NCBI GenBank assembly: GCA_010356995.1
Contig: ML996698.1
Span: 906,101 to 970,100, forward strand
Origin: Trichodelitschia bisporula
Taxonomy: Eukaryota > Ascomycota > Dothideomycetes > Phaeotrichales > Phaeotrichaceae
DNA length: 64,000 nucleotides
Direction of reading: 5' to 3'
The notes beneath the pieces were generated by a model that was not told the origin of the DNA, made no database searches, and was given only the letters and a program-made list of their open reading frames with translations. Both the position numbers and the translations under genes were made by a program. The first letter of the stretch is position 1. Each line of letters starts with the position of its first letter. Positions 1 to 11,517 of the stretch are shown piece by piece.

Positions 1-840
1 ACCACATCCGGCACATACACACACAAGCCATTCACCCCCATCCTCCCCCCAGGCCCTGATACCCTCCCGCTCTTACCGCCCGTGCCGCACCCCCCACCCC
101 CCTCCCAAGCCCCAGAAGATCTCAAACCGCCCCGGCCCGAGCACAGCCGGGCATTGCAACCGTTCGCGAACCGAAATGCCCTCATCACGGAATCCCAGCG
201 TATATAGCCCGAACCCCCAACGCTTCCCATCCCTCCAGCGCCGCATGCTTCTCATCTCATCTCCTTTCCGCACGGAGATGCCGACATGACATGACGGCGA
301 AGGCCATGGCGGCGATACAACGCCGAGCCCCGGATCGTCCGCCAGCGCATACGTCCCTTACATCCAGCAGCACGCAGGTCCAGCTCACCGCATCAAGTAC
401 CTAGTCGAGCATCCCTTCACTATCGTCTGCTACTCGATATGAATGTCTCCATCGTACATGCACCATACACAACCACGCCAAGCCCCTTCATACCCACCGC
501 CCTCCTGCAATTTCACCGCTTCATGTGGCCAACCATCAAATAGACGCCAGTGCCAGCGCACGCCCTACCCATTAATCCATCCCATCCCATTTCCACCTGT
601 ACCGTAGAACAATGATCACAAGCGCGGTTCAGTCCGCGCCCAGGCCAAAACGTGATATCCGCACCCACAAAGCCAGCCCTCATCACCGACCATACCCAAA
701 GCAGCAAATCAACGAAACAATAGTCCACTTCATCAATATCTACAACTACTGTAGCACCCCCAACCCCATCTATGCATTTGACCATCCACCCAACGCCCGA
801 GTCCATAAACGCCTAGCCCACCACGCCTGATCAACAACAA
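1..840. other. no firm gene; region downstream of MTR4
   Basis: I see no convincing gene here. A minus-strand reading of 66 codons (273 down to 73) starts at ATG and runs into a GGTAAG that could be a 5' splice site, so it might be the first exon of a gene leaving the window on the left. Its Gly/Arg/Trp-rich composition matches no family I know. Confidence 0.3.
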
Positions 841-3800
841 CTACAAGTACAAGGACTGCGCCGCCACCAGATCGCGCTTAATCCGCAACAACGCCGTCTC
901 AAACTTCTGCCCCAACTCCTCGCTCCCCATCGTCTTACTCGCCTCCGCCATCTGCCGCATCAGCTCCTCCAGCCGGCGGAACAGGCGAATAAGCGAGCCC
1001 TCGTAGATCTCCGTCATTTTACTATAATCACATTAGCGCCCACACCATATACCAACGAAAATCCTCCCATAAACTCACCAAATCTCCGCAAAGCTCGCCC
1101 CCTTGCTCCACGCATGCACCACGGTCATCAAATCCGGCTTAAAGCTCTTGACATACTTCTCCTCATCCAGCGCCAGCTTGCTCTCGAGACTAACCTTCGC
1201 AACCACGCGCGCCTGCGCCTGAATGTCGCGGAACGGCTTCGCGAGCGCCTCCTCCACGCGGAAGGCTTCGTTGCTCTTCTCCTCGTAGATGAAACAGCTC
1301 AGACACGCCGCGCACTGTTCGGGGGTCAGTTCGTTGAAGAAGCGGTTGAAGAGCAGCTCCGTCAGGACGAGTTCGTCCCCAGTGTTGATTTCGCAGGCTA
1401 CGCGCGCTTTGAGTTGGACGACTTCCGCGGCGTCGATGAAGCCTAGGCGACGCAGGACGCGCTTGCGGGCTGCGAGCTCGTCCATTTGGATCACGGATTG
1501 CGCGACGCTGATCGCTTTCTTTACGGCCTTGATCTCAGTCTTCGTGCGCACCTTCGCCGCATACTGTTCATACACTGCCTCAAGGCGCGGCGAGCGATGC
1601 AGTGGATTAGCAAACATGCGCGCCTCCAGGACTTCAATTTTCTTTGCCGTATTAGTACCCAAACCCTTGTTAAGCGTGTCAGGGGGAACTCCTACCCGCA
1701 GCAGCTTCTTGAACGACTCGTCCGTGATAAGCTGGTTCTCGATAGGGTCGATGAGGGCCATTCCGTCGGGGAAGCGCTTCATTACTTCATCCATTGCCTT
1801 GCGCATCGTGTTCTTCTGCTCGGCTGAGCCGCTGAAGTTCTTGGGCACGAGCATGCGCACGCTCGAAATGCTCTCCAGCGCCGTCAGCATCACGGGCACA
1901 ACCTCCATGCGCCCCGGATCGCCAGTAGGCGGCGGCAACACACCAGGCGGCAAATCGGCATTAGCCTGCGTTCCGACGCTCGCATCGCTCGCCACACGCA
2001 GCAGCACATCAATCATCCAGCCCTCCTGGGGCTTCAACTTCTGTCCCTGCTGGGGCTTGCGCTCGCGAAACCCAATAACCGCGCCCCAGCCAAAGTCATA
2101 TTCCATATACTTGATATGCACCAGCCGGCCATCCTGCAGAAACTGTAGCGCGTACTGCGGGTGCGTCGTGACCTCGCGCACCTCCTGCCTAAACCCATCC
2201 AACTGCGCACGCAGCTCGTAATAATCACGTATCGTAGCCTCGTCGTCAATATGCATGTCCTCAAGCTCCATCTCGAGTTCCTGAAGCCGCTTCTCGTGCG
2301 TCGACACGGAAGCCGTGTTTTGGAACTGGTAGAAGCAGCGCTCGAGCATGTACTCCGGCGACACGCCCTCGACGCGCATCAGGTTCAGGATCATGTTGTA
2401 GCCGAGGTAGAAGGCGGAGTTGAGTTTGTCCTGCTCGCCGCGCACGATCTCTTTGGCGATTGCGGGCTCCATTTTCTCGTTGATCATGAGGATCACGACG
2501 CCGCGGTCGTCGAGGCCGCGACGCCCGGCGCGTCCGGACATTTGGATGAATTCGGAGGGTGTTACCCAGCGCTGGGTCACGCCGTCGAACTTGCGGACAC
2601 TCGTGAAGACGACTGTTTTGGCGGGCATATTAAGTCCGATGGAGAAGGTCTCGGTCGCGAAAAGGACCTTGATCAGCGACTCCTGGAACAGGATCTCGAT
2701 GGTCTCCTTAAGAATAGGGAGCAGTCCAGAGTGATGTACACCGATGCCGCGCTTGAGAAGCGGCAGAATGTGCTGCACCTGCGGTAGGCTGCGGTCCTCT
2801 TCCGAGAGTGACTCGACGGCGCTCTCGAAAACCTTGACCACCATAGCCTTCTCTTCCTCGCCGTTGAACGACAGTTGGCTCATCTGCAGGGCGTAGTCCT
2901 CGCACTCGCGCTTGCTGAAGCTGAACACAATGACCGGGTTGTAGTTCTTGAGCATGATCATCTTGACCACCTTGTAAATGTCTGAGCTCTGCCCGTTGTT
3001 GCCGCCCTTGCTGATCTGCTTGTTCTTGCCCCGGCCCTTCATCTTCGCGTTCGGATCGTTCGAGTCGGCGCCAGTGCTGTCGGAAATGGCGGCCATTGCC
3101 TTTTGGAAATTCTCCTCGCGGAACTGGCCCTTCTCATCGACGATGAGGTGAATGCCGTTTGCGCCGGCGGGGAAGAAATAGTGCTGAAGAGGCGTCGGCC
3201 GGAAATCGGTGTACACAACGTGGCAGGGCTGGTTGTGTGTCTTCGTGATCCACTCGGCGAACTGCATAGCGTTGGGGATAGTGGCAGAGAGAAACACATA
3301 GTGCACCTTGTCGGGCAGCAAAATGATAGTCTCTTCCCATACCACACCGCGGGACTTGTCACGCAGGTAGTGCACCTCATCGAAGATGACCCACGCCACC
3401 TCGCGCATAATCTCCGAGCCACGGTACAGCATAGACCGCAGAATCTCCGTCGTCATAACCAGACATGTTGCCGTCGGGTTGATGGTCACATCGCCCGTCA
3501 TCAAGCCGACATCGCCAAAGTCTGCAGTGAACTCGCGGTACTTTTGGTTGCTCAGCGCCTTGATCGGACTCGTGTAGATGACGCGCTGGTTATTCTTTAA
3601 ACACTGTGCGATCGCGTACTCCGCCACCACCGTCTTGCCGGCACTGGTGTGGGCCGACACCAGCACGCTCTCATTCCGCTCAATCGAGGCAATCGAGACT
3701 TGTTGGAAGGGGTCGAGAGGGAAGGGATATGTCCGTGCGGGCTCTGCGGGCGCCTTGTGCTTGGAAATGGGCGTGTAGTCGTAGTCGGGTGGGAGAGCAA

Positions 3801-4152
3801 CTTGATGCCGGACTTGATGCGAGAGCACTACAGTGGCATCTTCATTTAGTGTCTGCAACCCTCCCGACGCTGCCATCTCACGCGACTGCTCTGTCTCAAA
3901 TGTGTCCGTCACCACAGGATCGACGTCCACATCCCGGCGCTGACGCTTATGGTCCGGCTCGCCCATGGTAATGTCGCCATCGTGATCAGGCTTTGAAACA
4001 GGTACAGACTCCGGCGCCTGGCTCTTGTCGCTGCCATTCTGCTGTGTTGCTTTCGGTTGACCGCTGGCGTTCCGCTTGCTGGCTTTCTTTGATTTTGTGG
4101 GAGGTTGGGCAGCGGGCGGCTCCTCGTCGAAGACGTCAAAGAGGTCGTCCAT
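841..4152 (-). CDS. MTR4: ATP-dependent RNA helicase Mtr4/Dob1 (TRAMP, nuclear exosome)
   Basis: Ski2-like DExH RNA helicase that feeds structured and oligoadenylated RNAs to the nuclear exosome as part of TRAMP. Two exons, 4152-1079 and 1021-841, with a 57-nt intron at 1078-1022; 1084 residues, a normal length. The low-complexity N-terminus is followed by a Walker A motif at about 167-174 (ending SAGKT), the DEVH box at 258-261, SAT at 289-291 and [10 protein letters not shown] at 537-546. The Arch/KOW-type insert and helical C-terminus follow. Splicing restores the conserved C-terminal motif [15 protein letters not shown]; reading through the intron would stop at 1075, 58 residues short. 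I chose ATG 4152 ([11 protein letters not shown]) because this acidic start is typical of Mtr4; an in-frame upstream start would add 33 residues that look like 5' leader. COX8 lies divergently 335 bp away. Confidence 0.96.
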
Positions 4153-4487
4153 GGTTTGTAGCCAGTAAGAGAAGTAAAAAAATGAGAAACCAAGTTGTGT
4201 AGAGGTGGAGATCCTGTGCAGAGATCGTAGTTCGCGTACAAGGGTTGTCAAAAGTCAAGCTCGTGAAATGTTCAACCGGCAGAACGAGGCCAAGGCGGGG
4301 CCCGGGAAAACCTGAGGGGCACGGACCCCTTGAGCCAAGGGCAAGCTTGGCGCTTCGATTCCGCACAGCTCTGCCGGAACATCACGCAACATTCCGACTC
4401 CACCTCTCCTTCCATCTCCGCTCCACCACCGCAACCGTACGCAATTGACTCTCGAAGCTTAGATATCGCAGGAACTGACGTTGCTAG
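4153..4487. promoter_or_regulatory. divergent promoter region between MTR4 and COX8
   Basis: This 335-bp gap separates the start codons of two divergently transcribed housekeeping genes, so it must hold both promoters. A CT-rich tract lies at about 4385-4430 on the COX8 side, as is common in fungal leaders. I see no clear TATA box. The bidirectional role is inferred from gene layout. Confidence 0.5.
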
Positions 4488-4818
4488 ATGCTTGCCCGGC
4501 CCGTCCTGCGCTCTGCGTCCTCCGCTGTTGCCCGCCGCGGCTTCACCTCCACCCGCGCGCGCTTGTCCAGCCCGTACCACTATCCCGAGGGCCCGCGCAG
4601 CAACATTCCCTTCAACCCGTTGACGCGCTTCTTCGCTCTGCGTTACTGGGGCTTCATGGGTTCGTGTGCATGGCAATAGGTGTGGCGAGCATAGAGCTAA
4701 TGTGCGCAGCTACCGGCTTCTTCGCGCCGTTCGGCATTGCCTGTAGGTTCCAGCTTCTGTGTCATATTCTCCTACTGACGTCTCGCCAGGGTGGCAAATG
4801 TACAAGAACAAGCCGTAG
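4488..4818 (+). CDS. COX8: cytochrome c oxidase subunit VIII (Cox8/VIIc type)
   Basis: Small single-span subunit of mitochondrial complex IV in the inner membrane. Three exons: 4488-4659, 4710-4742 and 4790-4818, with introns of 50 and 47 nt; 77 residues. The N-terminus is a typical presequence (MLARPVLRSASSAVARRG, Arg-rich with no acid). The mature part starts near the conserved HYPEGPRSNIPFNP stretch, then has one membrane segment (ALRYWGFMATGFFAPFGIA) and a short basic tail ending KNKP. The second exon is only 33 nt. Both introns are phase 1, and without splicing the frame stops after 63 codons. The sequence is close to the ascomycete form of the family. Confidence 0.93.
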
Positions 4819-5357
4819 ATGGTTGGTACCGATTCTGCGCGACTTGGAGCGATGATGAGGGCGGGATCAAGCCCACACTGTACACAAGCCAGATAGACTT
4901 CATTGACTCTTGTGAACTGAGTGCATTGGATGTGGAAGTTGTGAGCTTCCTATGGTGCTGGCCCGAGCTGAATGACCTGCAACCTTACTACAGCTTTGCT
5001 CCGCTCTGCCGAGGATGGAGCTGTCGAGCCGAGCCCTGCAAGACGACACATGCACCCGGCTATCCAATTCCTTTTCTTTGCACGACTGTGCTCCCCGTGT
5101 ATCACTTTTGAAGCATGTTCTCTCTGGGGGCATCAATTGACGGCCATTCTGAAGTTGACTGTCGGCATGGAGGATGTGGTGGTCCCACCTTCTCTGAGGC
5201 TTGACCCATGTTGATGCCAAGAATGACCGCATTTATGCCTGCACTTTTCGTGTGCCTCTGCAGCCTGTGACTGCTAAACACCACTCAAGTCAAGCTCCGT
5301 CCACCCCACCTCTTGATGCTCTGATCGTCTTCTCGTCAATTGGGGAACCCAAGAAAA
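4819..5357. other. intergenic, COX8 to ELP1
   Basis: COX8 terminator and ELP1 promoter space. Open frames here are short, overlap on both strands and show no protein-like composition. No TATA box or repeat stands out. Confidence 0.5.
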
Positions 5358-8300
5358 ATGAGGAATTTACGGAACATCCAGAGGTCGGCCATCACGTTCC
5401 CCGAAGAAGGCCTGCCGCCCTCCGCATGCACTTGGGATGTCGAAAACAACTCTCTCATATGCGTCTTTGGCCCCGCGCCATGCAGCACACTCATCGAACT
5501 TAAACGTGTAAAGTTCTATCCCAACGATGACGAGCGGCACCATATGATTGCCTCATGGGACGCCCCATGTCCGAACCCGGATACGGCCTGCGACAAGGTC
5601 TTAGATGTCCACTACTTCCCGGACACGGCCTCGTACTGCCTGATTCTGGCGGGCGGGGATATCGTCGTTGTGAGAGAGGATCCCCTGGCCGGAGAAGAGT
5701 TGCTGGAGATTGTGGGCTCTGTCGACGCCGGGATCACTGCCGCCGCCTGGTCCCCAGACGAAGAGCTCCTGAGCATATGTACCAAAGCGGGCACCTTCCT
5801 TCTCATGTCACGAGACTTCGAGAATGTGGCCGATGTTTCCTTTTCTCCCGAAGACATCAAGGCGTCAAACCATGTCTCTGTCGGTTGGGGCAAGGCGGAA
5901 ACGCAGTTTAAAGGCAAGCGAGCTAAAACGCTGCATGATCCCACCATGCCCGAGAAGGTGGACGAAGGTGTACTCAGTGAATTCGACGACATGAGAGTAA
6001 CCATCTCCTGGAGGGGCGACGGGGCTTACGTCGCCGTCAACGCCGTCGAAGGTTCTCGCCGGATGATCCGCGTCCTCTCGCGCGAGGGCGTCCTCGACAG
6101 CGTGAGCGAGCCAGTTGACAACCTCGAAGGGGCACTCAGTTGGAGACCCGCCGGCAACATCATCGCCGGCATTCAGCGCCGCACAGACCAGACCGCTGTG
6201 GTCTTCTTCGAACGCAACGGCCTCCACCACGGCTCCTTCCCCTTGCGGCTCTCCGATGCCGAGAAGGTCGATTGGGGTAGTAAAATAGAGCTGAAGTGGA
6301 ACGTAGACTCCACCGTCCTGGCAGTCTGTTTTGTGGATAGGGTCCAGTTGTGGACGATGGGCAACTATCACTATTACCTCAAGCAGGAAATACGGCTTCC
6401 CGGTCCCCAGGATCTATTTGGAGGCTTGATCTGGCATCCAGAGCGGCCGCTTCAATTGGCTATTTTTGGCACTTATGGCAAAGGTATGCCCTCGGGTGGC
6501 CTGTCGGCGACTACTCATGTGGCAGATATTGTCCTCTTACTGGATTACACCACGGTTGTCGCCAAGGGACCCGTCACTCCCCCTGATGACTATGGGGTCG
6601 TATCAGTAATCGATGGCCGTAAGTTTCCCAACCGGTTCCATATATAGCTAAAAGCGTAGGTAACCTCTTGCTCACCCCGCTCCGCCATGGAAACGTGCCG
6701 CCGCCTATGGCTCTCCATGAACTGCACCTGGAGCACAACATCGTCGACGTGGCGATGGACCCCCTCAGCAGCTGTCTGGCCGTCCTGGACTTCGCCGGCT
6801 TCAGCGTCTACGAGTACAAGATCTCGTCCAAGAAAGCCCCTGCACCAAAACTACTTGAAAGGCGATACTTTGAGGAACCGCACATGGTTCCGTATCAGCT
6901 TGTCATCGGGGGTCAGGATGAACTGTATATCCTTGCGCACGACTGGAAGAACAACCGAGATGCCATTTTTCTCATCGACAAAGAGATATACGGCTACACC
7001 GAGCCGCGAATCTCCACCATGTTTCTAGCTATTGGTCACAAAGAGCTCTGCGTTGAGAATGTTGCCGGCCATGTCAAGCTTATCCCGTCGGTTTCGGGCG
7101 TTGACATTCCGCAAGACGTGACAAGTCCGCCCGTTTTCTGTCCGCAGGTCGAGCAAATCAAGCGCGGAGAAGAGGTACGTGGGTTTCTATTTGACGTATT
7201 ATGCTCATCTGGACAGCATATTACTATCGGGCTGTCTTCCAGTGGTCAGCTGTACGCCAATGACCGCCTCTTGACCTCTAGCTGCACGTCGTTCCTCGTC
7301 ACTCCGGCGCATCTAATCTTCACAACGACTCAGCACCTTCTCAAATTTGCCCACCTTACCGCGGTTGAAGGTGAGTGCCGTTACCTGTGTTTACCCATCT
7401 AACTTTGCAGAACTCGAAGTCCCACCTGACGAGCCGGAGACCGATGAGCGATGCCGCAGCATCGAACGTGGGGCCCGACTAGTGACGGTAATCCCGTCGG
7501 CATCGTCTCTGGTACTTCAAATGCCACGTGGAAACCTGGAGACGATATACCCCCGTGCACTTGTGCTCGCCAGCATCCGTAACGACATCGCCGAACTGAA
7601 CTACAAGGCTGCATTCCTCACGTGCCGGAAGCAGCGGGTGGACATGAATATCCTGCACGATCATGCCCCACAGCAGTTCATGGAGTGTGTCAATGTTTTC
7701 ATTGAACAGATCAGGAGTGTTGAACACATTGACTTATTTTTATCCCAACTTCGGTAAGTCCTACCCGCCTGGAAGTTGCCTCTAACATTAAGTAGGGAGG
7801 AAGATGTCTCTAAGACCATGTACAAAGAGACTTTGAGGCAAGCAGGTGCAGCCACTGCCACCGCGGAGGAGGCTCAGAAGATCGCGACGCTAGCAACAGT
7901 CGCATCAGAGTCCAAGATAAACCGTATCTGCGACGCATTCCTGAAAGCCCTCGAGGACCGGCGAGCCACTAACCTCCAAAACATCATCACTGCAAATGTC
8001 TGCAAATCCCCCCCGGATCTAGAAGGCGGGTTGACCGTCGTTGCCAAACTTCGAGGTAAGTATTCCACACACTACCTGCATCTCTAATCCGCCCAGCGCT
8101 AGATGAATCCCTGGCCGAAACGGCAGCCGAGCACATCTGCTTCCTCGCCGACGTGAACAAACTCTACGACACCGCACTCGGGATGTACGACCTCGACCTC
8201 GCTCTTGTCATAGCCCAGCAATCCCAAAAAGACCCACGGGAATACCTCCCCTACCTCCAAACACTCCAGACCCTCCCCCCCCTACGCCAGCACTTCACAA

Positions 8301-9481
8301 TCGACAACGACCTCGGCCGCCACTCCAAAGCCCTGTCCTCCCTCCACGAGCTCGACGCCTTCGACGAACTCGCCGCCTACGCCGAAAAACACGCCCTCTA
8401 CGCCCCCGCCATAGATCTGTACAAGTACAACCCCGCCCGCCTCGCAGCCCTCACCCGTCTCTACGCCGCGCACCTCGCGTCCAACAACCGCAACCACGAA
8501 GCCGGTCTTGCCTATGAGTCGCTCTCTGATTACGCCGCTGCGCTCGCCGCTTACCGCGCCGCTGCGTCCTGGCGCGAGGCCCTCTCCTGCGCGACGCTGA
8601 TCCCGCTTCCGGAGGCTGAGATTGCAAGTCTAGCGGAGAGTTTGGCCGAGGGCCTGGTCGAAGCGAAGGAGTACACCGACGCGGCGACCGTGTACCTGGA
8701 TTACCTAGACGCCCCCACCTCGGCTGCCCGCGAGCTGTGCAAGGCGTATGCGTTCGCCGACGCGCTGCGCCTCGTCGGACTCAAGCGCCAACCCGCCTTG
8801 CTCGAAGTCGTGGACGCGGGGCTTGTGGATGGCTTTGGTGCTATGACGGAGTTGCTGGCTGAGTGCAAGGGCCAATTGCACGCGCAGGTGCCGCGGCTGC
8901 GCGAGTTGAGGGTGAAGAAGGCGGCTAACCCGCTGGCGTTTTACGCGGGGGATGCGGAGCCGGGTGAGGGGGGGGATTTTCCGGATAATGTCAGTCTTGC
9001 GCCGACGGATGCGAGTACGTCCGGTGGGACGTTTTTGACTAGGTATACGGGGAAAACGGGCGGGACGGCGGGGACGGGGGTTAGTCGGCGGACGAGTAAG
9101 AATCGGCGGAGGGAGGAGAGGAAGAGGGCACGGGGGAAGAAGGGGAGTGTGTATGAGGAGGAGTATTTGATTAAGTCGATTGGACGGCTGGTGGAGAGGG
9201 TTAATGCGGTTAATGGGGAGGTGGGGCGGTTGGTTGAGGGGCTGGTTAGGAGGGGGATGAGGGAGAGGGCGCAGGCGGTTGAAGGGGGGATGAGGGATGT
9301 TGTGGGGATTTGTGAGGGGGTTGTGGGGGAGGTTTTCTCTGCTGCTAAGAAGATGGGAGAAGAGGAGGGGGAGAGGCCTGTGGGGGCGGATGGGGTGCTG
9401 TGGGATTCGTTGGAGGAGACGAGGACGGGATCGGTGGCGCCGGTTGTGAAGGCGTTTGAGAGGTTGAGTTTGCTGGAGTAG
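5358..9481 (+). CDS. ELP1: Elongator complex subunit 1 (Elp1/Iki3)
   Basis: Largest scaffold subunit of Elongator, needed for cm5U-type modification of wobble uridine in tRNA. Exons: 5358-6618, 6660-7370, 7411-7753, 7796-8055 and 8097-9481; introns of 40-42 nt. The protein is 1319 residues, or 1305 if a probable in-frame 42-nt intron at 7175-7216 (GTACGT...GACAG) is also removed. It opens with the family signature MRNLRNIQRS, ITFPEEG and CTWDVENNSLICVFGP. Beta-propeller-like repeats fill roughly the first 700 residues. TPR-like helices follow (CFLADVNKLYDTALGMYD, LYAPAIDLYKYN). Near the C-terminus is the conserved basic patch RRTSKNRRREERKRARGKKG, implicated in tRNA binding in this family. 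A TTG just upstream is in frame, but ATG 5358 gives the family's usual start. Confidence 0.95.
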
Positions 9482-10493
9482 TTCTAGTTCTAGAGGGGAG
9501 TGGATGAAGGTTAATAAAAGCGAGCACCATATTTTCGCGCATTGCTCAACTACTCGACTGGTTGGTGTTACACGCCTACTCACTGGGAAGCCCACCAGTA
9601 GGCAAGCCAGCTCAGCCGATATAAAGACAACTCCTGGTGGCAATATGCTGCTACTCTCACGGTTGCAGATGACCTGGTTATGGAAAGCGCATTCTTACGT
9701 AAGCCAAGGACACGACGCAATGCGAGTATGATAGAAAGGAAGGAGTAAATGAGAATACTAGACATCGTGTATTAAATTCTCGAAGTCTCTGACTCTTCCT
9801 TTCCTCGTCTTTCATCAAATCTTCACCATTTCCATCTTGTTTCCACGTTCCCGTGAGCCCTGCAGTATATCCGCGGACATGTCCGTTCCACGATGATTTA
9901 TCACGAGCCGGGCATGTGAGGGGCGGCAATCGTCATGAAGCCAGCATGGCGCGCCCGTCCATGTTGTAAGAACATTATTGTCTTACAAATCTTCCGACCC
10001 GTTTCAACAAACGCCTTCCCCTAAAGAACGACCAGTCGGGCAAGCCCGCTAAGCCAAAGAGAGAACCAAATCCTCGAAATGATATGTTGCCGTCCTTACC
10101 AAAACGTCAAAGCAATCCAGCAGAAAAGCCGACTGTAACCCTACGGTAAACAACATCCAATGGGAACCTCCTTCAACCTCCCCACACGGCAGACCCCAAA
10201 TTCCACCTCCCCAGATGGCCGTCTGGGGTGAGACTCTTAGGCGACCGGTGTGGTCATGATTTCTTCGAAGAGCCCTCAGACACGAAAACCAGATCCAATA
10301 CACCCCACCTCATCCAGCCGCCGCTCAAGAAGGTGATGCAGACAAGGCATTCGAATCCTTTGCAGGAAGAATCCCACTTACTCCTCATTCTCTGTCTCAT
10401 TTTTCCTAAACTGGAATTTTTTAGCATACTCCGCAGGTGTGATGCTGATGTTTTTATCAGAAGAACGCTACAACGGCGAGGGAAGGGGAGTTC
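9482..10493. other. intergenic, no gene seen
   Basis: About 1 kb with no credible gene. Just after the ELP1 stop is GTTCTAGTTCTAGA, one of several related CTAGAACTAG words in the window (see findings). The rest is of lower GC than the flanking genes. Confidence 0.45.
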
Positions 10494-11517
10494 TCACCGT
10501 GGCAGGAGGGCCATTTTCGACAGCTCCTGCACAACATCTCTCAAGGGTTCTTCCGCAGCGATGCGGGCTATTTCCGTCTCGAGGGCATCGAGGGCTTCTT
10601 GGATGCTGCCCAGGGCGGTATTGGACGTGCTGATCGCCCTCTGGAGGTTGTCCGGCGAGGTCCTGAAAATGAGTAAGACCTGAAGGGCAGTGACAGGGGA
10701 AAACCTACGCAGATGGAAGGGCACGAATATCACTCAAGGCCGTTAGGAGCGACAAAGTTCCGCGGTGGAACTGTCCTAGGATGCGGTGGATTTTGGCGGT
10801 GGCCTGGTAGCTGAGTTGCTGGGACAGGACGCTGGCATGGAGGTTTTGGCTGAAGCTGCTTAGGAGTTTGTGGTCGTAGAACTGGAATTCGTTGAGGATG
10901 CGCTGGAGGGGTTCTTTGGCCTCCTGGGGGAGTGCATCCCCGATTAGAAGGACGAAGCCAAAATCGGTATAGCAGCCGCTTGTGCGGAAGCACTCGTGGA
11001 GGCGCTCGTTCAGTGATACCATTGTATCGAGATGTTTGGGAGTGTTGAGTGCGAGGATGGGAGACCTGAAGATGAGAGACCTGAAGATGAGTGACTTGAA
11101 AATGAGAGACCTGGGAATGAGAGACTCTGGAGATCAGAGACCTGGGGAGCTGAACCATGATTAGGTTGTGAAAGCGTGGAATCGATATCACTCTGGGTCA
11201 TGATTTAGGCCGGACCCAAGATACCTCAGAGCTTACCAATGGCACCAGACTCGGGCTTCGGGGTTCCGTAGCTTGAGGAGGGTTTAAAGTCGTCCCTCCG
11301 ACCACCGTTCAGCTTTCGTCGTAATGATGAGTTCTGGGGGGATACTAACGACGAACGATATTCAGATGCTGACGAAATTTCGTCAGTTGGACCGGGTCGA
11401 GGAAGCATCACATACCCACTCCAAACGTCTCAGATGTACCTTCTCTTCGTGTTCAGCAAAGCAGAAGGCGGCAAGTTCCTGCATGGTGGCAACGAAGGGG
11501 AGGTACAACTCCGACAT
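10494..11517 (-). CDS. unrecognised helical protein with a Ser-Leu-Ile-Phe-Arg repeat
   Basis: I do not recognise this family. The spliced model has four exons: 11517-11416, 11333-11237, 11126-10709 and 10662-10494; 261 residues with all phases agreeing. Donors are good (GTATGT, GTAAGC, GTAGGT) and the last intron is a tidy 46 nt ending TTTTCAG. The N-terminus is helical (MSELYLPFVATMQELAAFCF), then basic and Ser-rich. Exon 3 then starts with a tandem pentapeptide (SLIPR, SLIFK, SLIFR, SLIFR) encoded by a 15-bp minisatellite. The remaining ~170 residues look fully alpha-helical, with heptad-like Leu spacing and a C-terminal amphipathic segment (ALDALETEIARIAAEEPL). The second intron (110 nt) is the least certain, because several AG acceptors lie in the repeat; only the one used here keeps the frame. 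A minimal version would start at ATG 11022. Confidence 0.55.
11056..11130 (-). repeat. 15-bp minisatellite, five units, partly coding
   Basis: Five consecutive 15-bp units read on the plus strand as variants of GATGAGAGACCTGAA, at 11056, 11071, 11086, 11101 and 11116. On the minus strand four of them encode the SLIFR-type pentapeptides of the gene above. The probable 3' splice site sits inside the most degenerate unit. Confidence 0.85.

Noticed and set aside
1289-2221. 310-codon plus-strand frame over MTR4
   Set aside because: Antisense to well-conserved helicase sequence; no motif of its own.
8705-9643. 312-codon minus-strand frame at the ELP1 3' end
   Set aside because: Antisense to the conserved ELP1 C-terminal region; Pro/Arg-rich shadow.
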